This document shows positions 34,712 through 43,487 of a stretch of DNA of 64,000 nt, one piece after another; within the stretch, counting starts at the first letter, position 1; the number at the start of each line of letters is the position of its first letter. The notes beneath the pieces were generated by a model that searched no databases, had not been told where the DNA came from, and saw nothing but the letters and a program-made list of their open reading frames with translations. Source of the DNA: Myxococcales bacterium (GTDB lineage: Bacteria > Myxococcota_A > Polyangia > Polyangiales > Ga0077539); the NCBI GenBank assembly GCA_013298625.1, contig JAAFIF010000033.1, positions 18,849 to 82,848 of the forward strand, written 5' to 3'. A program made the translations under genes and the position numbers.

Positions 34712-36109
34712 ATGGCCGACGACGCTCTCTTCAAGCAGCTCGCCAAGATCGACCGCGCGATCGAGCGCGCGCTCGGCGATGGTCCTGCCGCGACGCGGAT
34801 CGGAGCGGCCGAGCTGCGTTCGCGCGTCGAGGCGACGAACCTTCGCGCTGGCGGGCTCGCGCTGTCCGCGGCGACCGAGGCGATCGCGTCCCTGCTCGCG
34901 TGCGCGGGGCTGCGCACCGGGAGCGAGCGTTTCTTCGGCTATCCCAACCCCTCGTCCGATCGCGTGTCGATGATCGCGGACGCGCTCGCGGCGCGCTTCG
35001 ACGCGCAGTGCGCGCTGCTGAGCTCTGCTCCAGCAGCGGTCGAGCTCGAGCGCGCGGCGCTCTCTGCGCTCGCCGAGCGCGCGGGGTGGTCGATGCAGTG
35101 CTCGATGTTCACCACGGGCGCGAGCGAGTCGCTCACCACCGCGCTGGTCGCCGCGATGGCCCACGTCGAGCCGCGAACGATGCGCGACGGCGTCTTCGCG
35201 CTCGGCGCGAGGCCGAGGGTGTACGCGTCCGTTGAAGCGCATCGTTCGCTGCAAAAATCCACGCGGATCGTCGGGTGGGGCGACGGCGCGGTCGTCGAGG
35301 TCGCCGCGGTCGCGCCCTCGTACGCGATGTCCGTGGACGCGCTCGTCGAGGCGATCACCCGGGATCGCGCCGCGGGACACCGGCCCGTCGCTGTGGTCGC
35401 CACCGTGGGCAGCACAGTGACTGGGGCGATCGACCCGCTCGACGAGATCGCGACCGTGTGCGCGCGCGAAGGGCTCTTTCTCTACTGCGACGCAGCGTAC
35501 GGCGCGGCCGCGGCGCTCAGCGACGAGGGCCGCGCGTGGGTGCGCGGCATCGAGCGCGCGGACGCGATCGCGTGGGACGCCCACAAGTTTCCCGGCCTCG
35601 CGCTCGGCACCGGAATGCTCTGGCTGCGCGAGCGCGCCTGGGCCACCGCTGCGTTCGGCGTCGACGCGACTTATGTCCCGACCCACGTCCCGACCCATGT
35701 CCCGACCCATGTCCCGAGCGGTCCCGCGCATCCGTACGCGAGCTCGATGCAGTGGTCGCGGCGCGCAGCGGGGCTGAAGGTGTGGCTCTCGCTCGCGGTC
35801 GACGGCGCGCTCGGCTGGGCGCGCGCGTTCGACGAGCGCGTGCGTTTGGGCTGCATTTTGCGCGACGGAATGCTCGCTCGTGGCTGGGCCCTGCGCAACG
35901 AGAGCCCGCTGCCCGTCGTGTGCGCCACGCGCGACGGCTGGGACGATGGAGCGTATCGCGCCCTCGCCAAGCGACTGCTCCGCGAGCACGGCGTGTGGGT
36001 CGACGTCGCTCGCACGAGCGACGGCGCCACGGTGCTTCGCGCAGCCATCAGCTCGTCGCGCAGCACAGAGGCGTCCGTGCGCGCGCTGCTCGACGCGCTC
36101 GGCGCGTGA
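34712..36109 (+). CDS. PLP-dependent group II (aromatic-type) amino acid decarboxylase
   Basis: The 465-residue protein belongs to the PLP fold-type I group II decarboxylases (AADC/tyrosine/glutamate type). Landmarks are FFGYPNPSSDR, TTGASESLTTAL, LFLYCDAAYGAAA (Asp for the pyridine nitrogen) and the Schiff-base Lys292 in WDAHKFPG. Substrate choice cannot be told; it could give an aromatic amine or another small amine. An odd (VPTH)3 tandem insert lies near residues 322-335 in a loop after the PLP lysine. It stands alone, converging on the LRR gene 21 bases away. Confidence 0.9.
   Translation: MADDALFKQLAKIDRAIERALGDGPAATRIGAAELRSRVEATNLRAGGLALSAATEAIASLLACAGLRTGSERFFGYPNPSSDRVSMIADALAARFDAQCALLSSAPAAVELERAALSALAERAGWSMQCSMFTTGASESLTTALVAAMAHVEPRTMRDGVFALGARPRVYASVEAHRSLQKSTRIVGWGDGAVVEVAAVAPSYAMSVDALVEAITRDRAAGHRPVAVVATVGSTVTGAIDPLDEIATVCAREGLFLYCDAAYGAAAALSDEGRAWVRGIERADAIAWDAHKFPGLALGTGMLWLRERAWATAAFGVDATYVPTHVPTHVPTHVPSGPAHPYASSMQWSRRAAGLKVWLSLAVDGALGWARAFDERVRLGCILRDGMLARGWALRNESPLPVVCATRDGWDDGAYRALAKRLLREHGVWVDVARTSDGATVLRAAISSSRSTEASVRALLDALGA
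35673..35717 (+). repeat. 12-bp tandem repeat inside the decarboxylase gene
   Basis: Three full copies and one partial copy of ATGTCCCGACCC (the second has ACG for ATG) encode Val-Pro-Thr-His repeats. The unit is a multiple of three, so copy changes keep the frame. It may be a slippage site. Confidence 0.9.
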
Positions 36110-36130
36110 CGCGGGGCCGCTCGCGGGCGC

Positions 36131-37396
36131 TCACGACGAGAGGTACTGCGCCATCGAGCGGAGGCTCGTTCGAAGCGCGTCGGTGAGCGACGGGTTCTCG
36201 ACGAGCTGTCCCCACGCGGCGCGGGTCATGTGCGAGCTCGCTGCGTTGAGGGCGGTCAGCGACGAGAGGTCGGCGCGAGAGAGGGCGAGCAGTCCGGCGT
36301 CGCCGATGCGCGTTCCTGCGACGCCGAGCTCGGTGAGCTTCGAGAAGGTCGGCGCCGCGATCAGCGCGCGGAGCTGCTCGGCGTCGATGGGACAATCGTC
36401 GAGCGACAGCTTCGTGATGGGTGTTGTGCGCTCGACGAGAAAGGGCTCGAGCGACGAGAGCCCAGTGCTGCTCAAGCGCAGCTCGCGCAGCGACGGCGCG
36501 CTTCGCAACAGCGTCGAGAGACCCTCGGGCACAACTGGCGTGTACGAGAGGTCCAGCGCTTCGAGCGACGAAGCGAAGGTCGCGCGCGAGAGAGCCTCGC
36601 ATACGTCGCCGACGAGCGCGGGGTTGTCGACGAAGTTGTTGTCGAGCTTGAGAGTCTTCAAATGCGCGAGCGTCTGGCTGGCGGCCAGGGCGTTCACTGC
36701 CGCGAGGTCGAGCGCGCACTTGTGCAGGTCCAGCGTCGCGAGCTGGCCGAGCGACGATCCTGCGAGCGCGACGGCTCCCAGCGGGCCGATCGGGTTGCGC
36801 GAGAGCACCAGGGTGCGAAGGGACCCGAGGCCAGAGCCTTTGCAAAACGCTTCGAGCTGCTTGCCGTCCACCGACGCGTCGAGCAGCCGCAGCGTCTGCA
36901 AGCTCGCGAGCGAGGGCCCCGAACCGAGCGCTGCCATCCCGCTCTTGCCGGGCTTCGTGTAGCTGAGGTCGAGCTCGCGGAGGTTGGTGAGCGAGGCGGC
37001 GTTGGCGAACGCGATCGCCGTTCGCGACCCGAGTTTGCCGGAAACGGTCGATGTGTAGTGAAGCACTCCCGCGAGGTGCTGCGCGCGGCAGAGGTTCTCG
37101 ATGTGCTCGTCGCCGAATTTCTTTCCGCGGATCTTGAAGGAGTACGGGCCGGTGACGATGAAGCGGTTGCAGAGCCGCAGTCGGGGCTCTGGCTCGCCTG
37201 CGAAGGCGCGCTCGATCCACCGATGCGCGGCGGCGAGCGCGGGCCGTGTGAAGCGTCGCTCGATCAGCGCGAGCTCTTCTTCGAGCGTGTCGGAGTCTTC
37301 CCAACGGTCGCTGAACCGAAAGAGCGCGCTCGCCACTTGCCCGTCGTCGTCGCTCGACGCGAGGATCTTCTCGATCTCGTCCTTGGCCGTCGTCAT
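36131..37396 (-). CDS. Leucine-rich-repeat (RNI-like) protein
   Basis: I chose the ATG at 37396 (MTTAKDEIEKIL), 421 residues. The N-terminal 150 residues are helical and unassigned. Then eight or more ribonuclease-inhibitor-like LRRs follow (LTNLRELDLSYT, LASLQTLRLLDA, LRTLVLSRNPIGPLG, LAHLKTLKLDNNF, LTELGVAGTRIGDAG). No signal peptide is present, so it should be a cytoplasmic binding protein. Myxobacteria carry many such proteins of unknown role. The frame is open upstream to 37669, but that part crosses a palindromic element. Confidence 0.88.
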   Translation of the reverse strand: MTTAKDEIEKILASSDDDGQVASALFRFSDRWEDSDTLEEELALIERRFTRPALAAAHRWIERAFAGEPEPRLRLCNRFIVTGPYSFKIRGKKFGDEHIENLCRAQHLAGVLHYTSTVSGKLGSRTAIAFANAASLTNLRELDLSYTKPGKSGMAALGSGPSLASLQTLRLLDASVDGKQLEAFCKGSGLGSLRTLVLSRNPIGPLGAVALAGSSLGQLATLDLHKCALDLAAVNALAASQTLAHLKTLKLDNNFVDNPALVGDVCEALSRATFASSLEALDLSYTPVVPEGLSTLLRSAPSLRELRLSSTGLSSLEPFLVERTTPITKLSLDDCPIDAEQLRALIAAPTFSKLTELGVAGTRIGDAGLLALSRADLSSLTALNAASSHMTRAAWGQLVENPSLTDALRTSLRSMAQYLSS

Positions 37397-37498
37397 GAAG
37401 CAGGTTGTCGTCCCATGCGTTGCGGGCGTCCAGCTTCGAGCAGCGTGGGGCGTGGTCCGTTGCGCAATCGCGCAAACTGCGCAGCGCGAAGCGTGCGG

Positions 37499-37520
37499 GC
37501 GCGCCGTCAAGTCGGCGCGC
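37499..37520. repeat. Hairpin GCGCGCCG-N6-CGGCGCGC
   Basis: A perfect 8-bp stem with a six-base loop (TCAAGT) opens the repeat region upstream of the LRR gene. Almost the same hairpin lies after ftsH at 47904-47926, with loop TCAAAGT and a shared TTG flank, so both belong to one repeat family. Confidence 0.7.
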
Positions 37521-37532
37521 TTGGAGCGAAGA

Positions 37533-38020
37533 GTGCGCGGCCCCCACCCGCGTGGAGTGAGCGAGCGAAGAGTGCGCGGCCCCCACCCGCGCTTCCGCGC
37601 GCCCCGCCCCCGCGCAGAGCGCAAGGGCGGCGGCTCCGCATGGTGAATCGTCGGGAAACCGACTGGCAAAGTTGATCGTGAAGGCGCTTGCTCTGCAAGC
37701 GCGAGGCATTGGGCAACGGTCGCCGCTCCGACGAAACGAGCCCGAGTTCGTCGCTCGCGTGTTGGCTGACGCAGCGTCGCGAGCAGCGATTGCGTTCGAT
37801 CGAGAAGCCCGAGCGCCCTCGCAGAGCGAGGGCCCTCACGATCAACTCTGCCAGAGTATATCCTGACGATTCACCGTGCGGAGCCGCCGCCCTTGCGCTC
37901 TGCGCGGGGGCGGGGCGCGCGGAAGCGCGGGTGGGGGCCGCGCACCGCTCGCTGAAGCGCGGGTGGGGGCCGCGCGCTCTTCGCTCGCTCGCAGCGCGGG
38001 TGGGGGCCGCGCACAAGATG
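37533..38020. repeat. Palindromic element with long inverted arms
   Basis: The gap from 37397 to 38089 holds no convincing gene. A left arm (about 37573-37696) and a right arm (about 37819-37944) form an inverted repeat of roughly 125 bp with few mismatches around a spacer of about 120 bp. Both arms carry CCGCCGCCCTTGCGCTCTG-type sequence. Five copies of a GCGGGTGGGGGCCGCGC motif flank the arms, two on the left in reverse and three on the right (to about 38010). No transposase is encoded, so this could be a non-autonomous (MITE-like) element or a large hairpin. The downstream gene's promoter must lie within or after it. Confidence 0.75.
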
Positions 38021-38089
38021 CTGCACCTGGCGTCGGAAGCCGCTCTCGCTGCCTCTGCGTTGGCCCGCGATGTGCTGGTCTGCGCTTCG

Positions 38090-38914
38090 ATGCGACGAAC
38101 GAAAGAAACGTGGCTGGCGGCGCTCTGCGTGTCGACGGCTTCAATGGCTTCGTGGGCGCAGGCCGTCCCTGCGGAGAGCGAAGCGTACTCGGCGACGCAG
38201 CCGCCTGCGGGGTGGCGACGCGAGTGCACGAGCGATGACGTGGGCGCGTGGGTGCTCGTGCCGATCGGAGGCAAGTGGTATCAGGCGATGGTCGGGTTTC
38301 CTCGTGGCGGTGCGGAGCTGCGCGTGACGCTGGCGGGCGATCCACGAATGCAAGCGAGGACCGCGGCGCTGAGCTCTGTGCGCTGCGGTGGCGGTTTGCA
38401 CATGGAGGGCGCTCCTCCCCATGAGTTCATCATTTCGGGCAGCGGCGACCCTGGAGGAACGCCCGTGACAGCAGACACCGCGATCACAGTCGGCCAACGC
38501 GCGCAGCGGTTCAATCCGAACACTGGGGAGTGGAGCGAGACAGTGGTGCTCAGCGTGGATGCGAGCGGGCGCGTCACGGTGCGGCCCGTCGGCTACGCGG
38601 CGCGCGCAGCGGACACCGTCACGCGCGATCGATTGCGGGTCGGCGGGACAGTGCGCCCGTTCGAGCCGATGCCGGGCGAGCGCGCGACGCCGCCGATGCC
38701 GAACATCTCGGGCGGCCGAGCTGTGCGCGCAAACACCCGGATGACCGTCGGTCAGGCTGTGTTTTTTCGCTCCGTTGGCGTGTGGACCGAGGGCGTCGTC
38801 ACGGCGCTCGAAGCCGACGGACGCGTCTGGGTTCGCGAGCGCGGCAGCCGCTGGAACAACAGCCCCTACGCGCGCCGCGACCTTCGCATCGGCGGGGTGT
38901 TGATGATTCGCTGA
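38090..38914 (+). CDS. Secreted protein of unknown function, 274 aa
   Basis: The ATG at 38090 (MRRTKETWLAALCVSTASM) starts a clear signal peptide with cleavage near SWAQA. The frame is open much further upstream, but that part runs through the palindromic element and encodes only repeat-derived Ala/Arg sequence. The mature protein is beta-rich. It has two similar segments with V(G)Q-x5-F-x4-G-W-x(S/T)E-x-VV-x(S/A)L-x(V/A)DG spacing (around VGQRAQRFNPNTGEW and VGQAVFFRSVGVW), so it probably has two tandem SH3/Tudor-like barrels. Function is unknown. Confidence 0.78.
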   Translation: MRRTKETWLAALCVSTASMASWAQAVPAESEAYSATQPPAGWRRECTSDDVGAWVLVPIGGKWYQAMVGFPRGGAELRVTLAGDPRMQARTAALSSVRCGGGLHMEGAPPHEFIISGSGDPGGTPVTADTAITVGQRAQRFNPNTGEWSETVVLSVDASGRVTVRPVGYAARAADTVTRDRLRVGGTVRPFEPMPGERATPPMPNISGGRAVRANTRMTVGQAVFFRSVGVWTEGVVTALEADGRVWVRERGSRWNNSPYARRDLRIGGVLMIR

Positions 38915-38930
38915 CCCTGCGCCGCGAGCG

Positions 38931-39287
38931 CTACTGCGCTTGCATGTGTACGGCGATCATCGGAAGTGGCGGCGCAGCATTGCAGCTGCGTTCGACGGAC
39001 GGCGCGTGTGTGAATCTCTGACTGACGTAGCCCGACCGCCGCGCCTCGTACTCGCGAGCGATCGGAAGGCACGCTGCGCCGCCGATGTACAGGCTGTCGA
39101 CGACGAGCGCGGGGCTGAACTGTTGATCGCCAGCGACCGAATCGATCAGCCAGATCTGAGCGTCCCGCAGCGGGGTGTTGTTCGCGCCGCCTGTGACTCG
39201 GATCTCGAGGCAGGGACACGCCATTGGGGGAGAGCCGCATCCGACCGCGAGCGACGCGACGAGCGTGAGGAGTGACGGGAACTTCAT
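38931..39287 (-). CDS. Small lipoprotein of unknown function
   Basis: The 118-residue protein has a lipoprotein signal (LVASLAVGC). A compact beta domain of the carboxypeptidase-regulatory (CarboxypepD_reg/Ig-like) kind seems to follow (CLEIRVTGGANNTPLRDAQIWLIDS). Four more cysteines could form disulfides. It converges on the 38090 gene. I do not recognise a specific family. Confidence 0.75.
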   Translation of the reverse strand: MKFPSLLTLVASLAVGCGSPPMACPCLEIRVTGGANNTPLRDAQIWLIDSVAGDQQFSPALVVDSLYIGGAACLPIAREYEARRSGYVSQRFTHAPSVERSCNAAPPLPMIAVHMQAQ

Positions 39288-39329
39288 CGACGACCTCCAG
39301 AGTTCAAGGATGAGGAAACGCGTGATCGA

Positions 39330-40187
39330 TCACACCGGAAAGATCGCGAACCCTGCGCCCGAGATGAAGAAGTTGAGGATGATCGTCGCGAGCGAGCTGT
39401 TGACCACCGCGCGCGTGGTGGCCCACCCCACGCCCTCGCTGCCGCCGTGCGTGCTCAACCCGCAGTAGCCCGACACGATCGGAATCGCCGCGCCGTACGC
39501 GAAGCACTTCGCGATCCCGATCGAGAAATCACCCCAGTCGAGCAGCACTGGGTTGAGAAAGGTCGACGGGTTTACGTCGAAGATGAAGTACGCCGTCGCC
39601 ATCCCCGCAAGCAGCGAGACGAACCCGCCCCAAAGGATCAGCACTGGCGTCATGATCATCGACGCGACGAAGCGCGGGACGATGAGGTAGTGCACCGGGT
39701 CCACGCCGGACATGCGCAGCGCGTCCACTTGCTCGGTGACCACCATCGAGCCGATCTCCGCGGCGATTCCGGCGCCGACGCGCGTCGCGAGCATGAGCGC
39801 GCCGATCGACGCGGCGAGGTCGCGCACGAGCACCTCGATAAACGTCGCCCCGAGCATCGTGAGGTCCGGGACCACGCGCAGCGCTTGGAGCGCGGATTGA
39901 AAGACCAGGATCATTCCGATGAATCCGAGGGTCACCGAAATGAAGAACGTCGATCGATTGCCGACCTCGAAGCACTGCGCCGCCAGCGCGCCCGGCTCTC
40001 TTCGGCCCGAGAACGTCCAGTACAGCGTCCGCACGAAGACCGACCACAGCCCCTTGGCTGCGACGCCCAGCTCGACCGCGGTCGCGCCCACGTCCCGCAC
40101 GGGCCCGAGCAGCGCCGGCAGCGGCGCGTCGGCCGCGGGCTTCTTCGCTGCGCTCGGTTCGTTGCTGTCGTTCGACGAAGTGCTCAT
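39330..40187 (-). CDS. MlaE-family ABC permease
   Basis: The ATG at 40187 overlaps the stop of the upstream permease gene by 4 bases. The 285-residue protein has a Pro/Ala-rich cytoplasmic N-terminus and then five or six helices of the MlaE/YrbE type. Family signatures are VRDLAASIGALMLATRVGAGIAAEIGSM and VTEQVDALRMSGVDPVHYLIVPRF. MlaE permeases move phospholipids between membranes with MlaF, MlaD and MlaB. The pair of different MlaE proteins suggests a heterodimer, as in actinobacterial Mce systems. No MCE-domain (MlaD) gene is in the window. Confidence 0.93.
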   Translation of the reverse strand: MSTSSNDSNEPSAAKKPAADAPLPALLGPVRDVGATAVELGVAAKGLWSVFVRTLYWTFSGRREPGALAAQCFEVGNRSTFFISVTLGFIGMILVFQSALQALRVVPDLTMLGATFIEVLVRDLAASIGALMLATRVGAGIAAEIGSMVVTEQVDALRMSGVDPVHYLIVPRFVASMIMTPVLILWGGFVSLLAGMATAYFIFDVNPSTFLNPVLLDWGDFSIGIAKCFAYGAAIPIVSGYCGLSTHGGSEGVGWATTRAVVNSSLATIILNFFISGAGFAIFPV

Positions 40188-40999
40188 TGCAATAGATACG
40201 TAGAGAAATAATCCATCACGAATACGCCCGACGCGCTGGCGACCACCGAGGCGTTGACCGCGCGGCCGACGCCCGGCGCGCCGCCGGAGACGTTGAGCCC
40301 GAAGTGGCAGGACGAGAGCGCGATGACCAGCCCGAAGAAGCACGACTTGATGAGCCCGGTCGCGAGGTCCCAGATGCGAATGGTCTCGATGAAGCCGTTG
40401 TAGAACGTCATCGTCGAGACGCCGAGCAGCGCTTGTCCCGTGAGCGCCGCGCCCACGAGCGCGAGCACGTCGCCGAAGATCGTCAGGACGAACAGCGTGA
40501 CCACCATCGAGATCACCCTGGGCAAGACCAGGTAGCTCAACGGGTCGATCGCCAGCGTCGAGAGCGCGTCGAGCTGCTCGGTGACCTTCATGGTCCCGAG
40601 CTCGGCCGTGTTGTTGGCGCCCACGCGGCCCGAGAACATCAGCGCGATCAGGATGGGCCCGACTTCGCGCAGCGTGGCGAAGCCCGCGCCCCAGCCGAGC
40701 AGCCCCTCGGCGCCGAAGCGACGGATGAGCACGCCCGCTTGGATCACCATGATCGCGCCCGTGAAGAGCGCGGTCACGGCGACGATGGGCAGCGATCGAA
40801 CGCCCATCTTGTGCAGGTTGCGCCACAGCTCGGGGCCGTCGAGCCGCGGGGGAAACATCCGTTTGATCAGCCGCCCCGTGAGCAAGCCGACGCCGCCGAG
40901 CTGCTCGGAGATCGAGAAGAACGCGGTTCCGATGCGCTCGGGGAGGGAGTCGTTGTCGTCGTCAGCCACGGTCGAAGCGGCGCGCAGTGTAGCGGACAT
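40184..40999 (-). CDS. MlaE-family ABC permease
   Basis: The ATG at 40999 gives 271 residues. It has the same fold as the next gene: FTGAIMVIQAGVLIRRFGAEGLLG, REVGPILIALMFSGRVGANNTAELGTMKVTEQLDALSTLAIDP. Sequence divergence from its neighbour is large, so this is not a recent duplication. It diverges from the MlaF-like ATPase gene with about 40 bases between the starts. The permease pair and the ATPase are probably controlled together. Confidence 0.94.
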   Translation of the reverse strand: MSATLRAASTVADDDNDSLPERIGTAFFSISEQLGGVGLLTGRLIKRMFPPRLDGPELWRNLHKMGVRSLPIVAVTALFTGAIMVIQAGVLIRRFGAEGLLGWGAGFATLREVGPILIALMFSGRVGANNTAELGTMKVTEQLDALSTLAIDPLSYLVLPRVISMVVTLFVLTIFGDVLALVGAALTGQALLGVSTMTFYNGFIETIRIWDLATGLIKSCFFGLVIALSSCHFGLNVSGGAPGVGRAVNASVVASASGVFVMDYFSTYLLQ

Positions 41000-41039
41000 C
41001 GCCTCGCGCGCGCTGCGCGAACGGTAAGGGTTGCGCTCG

Positions 41040-41810
41040 GTGCGCACAGTGCGGTTGAGTCGCCGCGCGACATTGATTCGGATCGAAGAGCTCACCAAGA
41101 GATTCGGCGACAACACCGTGCTCGACCGCGTGTCGTTGACCGTTCCGTCGGGGTGTCTCTACGGCCTGGTGGGGCCCGGCGCCGCGGGCAAGAGCGTCTT
41201 GTTGAAGAGCATCGTGGGGCTCGTGACGCCAGAGTCGGGGCGCATCTTCGTGGGCGACACCGACGTGTGCACGCTGAGCGAGATCGAGCTGCAGAAGTCC
41301 CGCGAGCAGTTCGGGTTTCTGTTTCAGAACTACGCGCTGTTCGACTACATGACCGTGGGAGAAAACATCGCGTTTCCTCTGCGCAGGCGCGGGGGATTCA
41401 CAGAAGAGCAGATCCAGGCGCGCGTGGCCGAGCGGCTCGCGGCGGTGTCGCTCGGCGGGTTCGAAGCGCGCGTGCCGGGCGGCCTGTCAGGGGGACAGAA
41501 GAAGCGCGTGGGCGTCGCGCGGGCCACCGTGGCGACGGCGCCCTTCGTCTTGTACGACGAGCCCGCGGCGGGCCTCGACCCCGTGACGTCGCAGAAGATC
41601 TTCAACTTGCTGCGCAAAGAGCAGCGCGAGGCCAACGCCACGGTCATCATGGTCTCGAGCGACATCGATCGCCTGCTCACGGTGACCGATCGCGTAGGGA
41701 TGCTCCTGCGCGGCACGCTCGTCTTCGACGGAACCACGGAGGAGGCCAAGGCCTCGGAGATCCCCGTGGTGCGGCAGTTCATCCGAGGCGAGGTCGAAGG
41801 GCCGCTGTAA
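41040..41810 (+). CDS. MlaF-like ABC transporter ATPase
   Basis: I prefer the GTG at 41040 because TAAGGG (41025-41030) lies 9 bases before it. TTG 41031 and TTG 41073 are alternatives. The roughly 256-residue protein has Walker A GPGAAGKS, Q-loop FQNYALFD, signature LSGGQKKRVGVARA, Walker B VLYDEPAAGLDP and an H-loop position changed to Ser (VSSDID). It should power the two MlaE permeases encoded divergently. The missing H-loop His is shared with some MlaF/Mkl-type ATPases (from memory). Confidence 0.92.
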   Translation: MRTVRLSRRATLIRIEELTKRFGDNTVLDRVSLTVPSGCLYGLVGPGAAGKSVLLKSIVGLVTPESGRIFVGDTDVCTLSEIELQKSREQFGFLFQNYALFDYMTVGENIAFPLRRRGGFTEEQIQARVAERLAAVSLGGFEARVPGGLSGGQKKRVGVARATVATAPFVLYDEPAAGLDPVTSQKIFNLLRKEQREANATVIMVSSDIDRLLTVTDRVGMLLRGTLVFDGTTEEAKASEIPVVRQFIRGEVEGPL

Positions 41811-41813
41811 GTG

Positions 41814-42590
41814 ATGGACGCTTCGAAGCAACGCGTGGTGATCGCGGGTATGGGAGAGGTCGGCGCGGTGATCGCCGACGGCGCTCGCAAGTGCGGCTGC
41901 GAAGTGCGCGAGGTGCGCCGCGGTCAATCGCTGAGCGAGGCCGCGAGCGAGGGCGCCGGTCCCATCGTGTTGGCCATGCGCGAAGATGATTTCGAGCAGC
42001 CGTTTCGCGAGGCGATCGCGCTCGGCGCCGAGCGCGTGATCGTCCTGCAAAACGGGTTCATCGACGAGGTGATCGCCGCGCAGCCCGTCACGCGGTGCGT
42101 GCTGTGGCTCACGAAGAAGGGGGACTTCGAGCGCTCGGCGCGACCGACGCTCGTGCACGGACCACGCGAGCGCGAGCTGCGCTCGTGGCTCGACGCGCGG
42201 GGTGTGCCCACGGTGGTCGAAGCTGCAGAGACGGTCGCGCGCGAAGGCCGCGAAAAAGCGGCGTGGAGCTGCCTCGTTGGCAACGGGCTGCACGCGCACC
42301 AGCGCACGCTCACAGAGATGCTCGCGCAGGACGAGTCCACGGCGAAGCGCATCGTGTACGAGGCGTGTGACGTGGCCGCGCGCGTGCTCGACGCAGAGGT
42401 CACCCGCGCAGGCGCGTGGCAGATGATCGAGGACACGCGCGCGCTGCTCGGGTGGATGAAGGGCAGCGCGAAGGGGCTCGCGTGGCGCTCGGGGCGCGTG
42501 GTCCGCTGGGCGGAGGACGAATTGGGCGACGGGCTCGCGGCGGTGGCCAACGGCGAGGTCGTTCGGCGCATTCTGGCAGCGGCGAAGTAG
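41814..42590 (+). CDS. NAD(P)-binding dehydrogenase-like protein (ketopantoate reductase-like fold)
   Basis: The start is ATG 41814 or GTG 41811, right after the ATPase stop, so the two are co-transcribed. The 258-residue protein opens with a Rossmann motif VVIAGMGEVGAVIADGARKCG. A helical C-terminal domain follows, as in 6-phosphogluconate/ketopantoate dehydrogenase-like proteins. The glycine pattern GxGxxG is intact. No specific activity can be assigned; the link with lipid transport is unclear. Confidence 0.75.
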   Translation: MDASKQRVVIAGMGEVGAVIADGARKCGCEVREVRRGQSLSEAASEGAGPIVLAMREDDFEQPFREAIALGAERVIVLQNGFIDEVIAAQPVTRCVLWLTKKGDFERSARPTLVHGPRERELRSWLDARGVPTVVEAAETVAREGREKAAWSCLVGNGLHAHQRTLTEMLAQDESTAKRIVYEACDVAARVLDAEVTRAGAWQMIEDTRALLGWMKGSAKGLAWRSGRVVRWAEDELGDGLAAVANGEVVRRILAAAK

Positions 42591-42618
42591 GCAGCAATCG
42601 TGAAGGCTCCGGGGATTC

Positions 42619-43470
42619 GTGGTAGGGACCGCGGCTGCTGTGACCCTCTTCGACGAGACCCTGGCTGAGCAACTGCAACCCTTGATCGAGCAGGCGTTCG
42701 CGGACCGCGCGCTCGTGCATCACATGGAGCACCGCGACGCGATCTTCGCGACGATGGAGGCGCTCACGAAGGGCAGCCTTCGCGTGGCGACGCGTGGCGC
42801 GGACGACTGGCTCGTGCACGCGTGGCTCAAGCAAGCGATCTTGCTGTACTTCGGGATCTGCCCGGTCGAGCGCTGGGAGGCGGGCGCCGTCGCGTGGCAG
42901 GACAAGATCAAGACGCAGGTGCCGGCGGGGGTGAGGATCGTTCCGCCGGGGATGGTTCGGTACGGCGCGCACGTGGCAAAGGGCTGCGTGATCATGCCCG
43001 GCTACGTGAACATCGGCGCGTACGTCGACGAGGGGACGATGGTCGACACCTGGGCCACCGTCGGCTCGTGCGCGCAGGTGGGCAAGCACGTTCACCTCTC
43101 GGGGGGCGTTGGGCTTGGGGGAGTGCTCGAGCCGCCGTCCGCGCGACCTGTGATCATCGAGGACGGAGCCTTCATCGGCTCGCGCGCGGTGATCGTCGAG
43201 GGTGTCGTGGTCGAGCGCGAGGCCGTCGTTGGTGCCGGAGTGATCTTGACCGCCAGCACGCCCATCATCGATGTCACCGGCGATTCTCCACGCGAATGGA
43301 AGGGTCGCGTCCCCGCCCGCAGCGTGGTGATCGCTGGGACGAGGGCGAAGAAGTTTGCCGCGGGCGAGTACGGCGTCCCGTGCGCGCTGGTCATCGGCGA
43401 GCGCAAAGAGAGCACGGACAAGAAGACCTCGCTCGAGCAAGCGCTGCGAGAGTTCAACGTCTCGGTGTGA
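42619..43470 (+). CDS. dapD: Tetrahydrodipicolinate N-succinyltransferase
   Basis: The 283-residue protein (or 276 from GTG 42640) is a left-handed beta-helix acyltransferase. Hexapeptide repeats run from about residue 120 (VIMPGYVNIGAYVDEGTMVDTWATVGSCAQVGKHVHLSGGVGLGGVLEP), with the DapD-specific lead-in WQDKIKTQVPAGVRIVPPGMVRYGAHV. It transfers succinyl from CoA to tetrahydrodipicolinate in the lysine/meso-DAP pathway. The next gene, dapE, encodes a later step, so the two form a functional operon with only 17 bases between them. Confidence 0.96.
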   Translation: MVGTAAAVTLFDETLAEQLQPLIEQAFADRALVHHMEHRDAIFATMEALTKGSLRVATRGADDWLVHAWLKQAILLYFGICPVERWEAGAVAWQDKIKTQVPAGVRIVPPGMVRYGAHVAKGCVIMPGYVNIGAYVDEGTMVDTWATVGSCAQVGKHVHLSGGVGLGGVLEPPSARPVIIEDGAFIGSRAVIVEGVVVEREAVVGAGVILTASTPIIDVTGDSPREWKGRVPARSVVIAGTRAKKFAAGEYGVPCALVIGERKESTDKKTSLEQALREFNVSV

Positions 43471-43487
43471 GCGAGGTGGTTGATATC

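Noticed and set aside
37688..38089. Upstream extension of the secreted protein at 38090
   Set aside because: It is translated palindromic repeat sequence. The signal peptide at 38090 gives a natural start.
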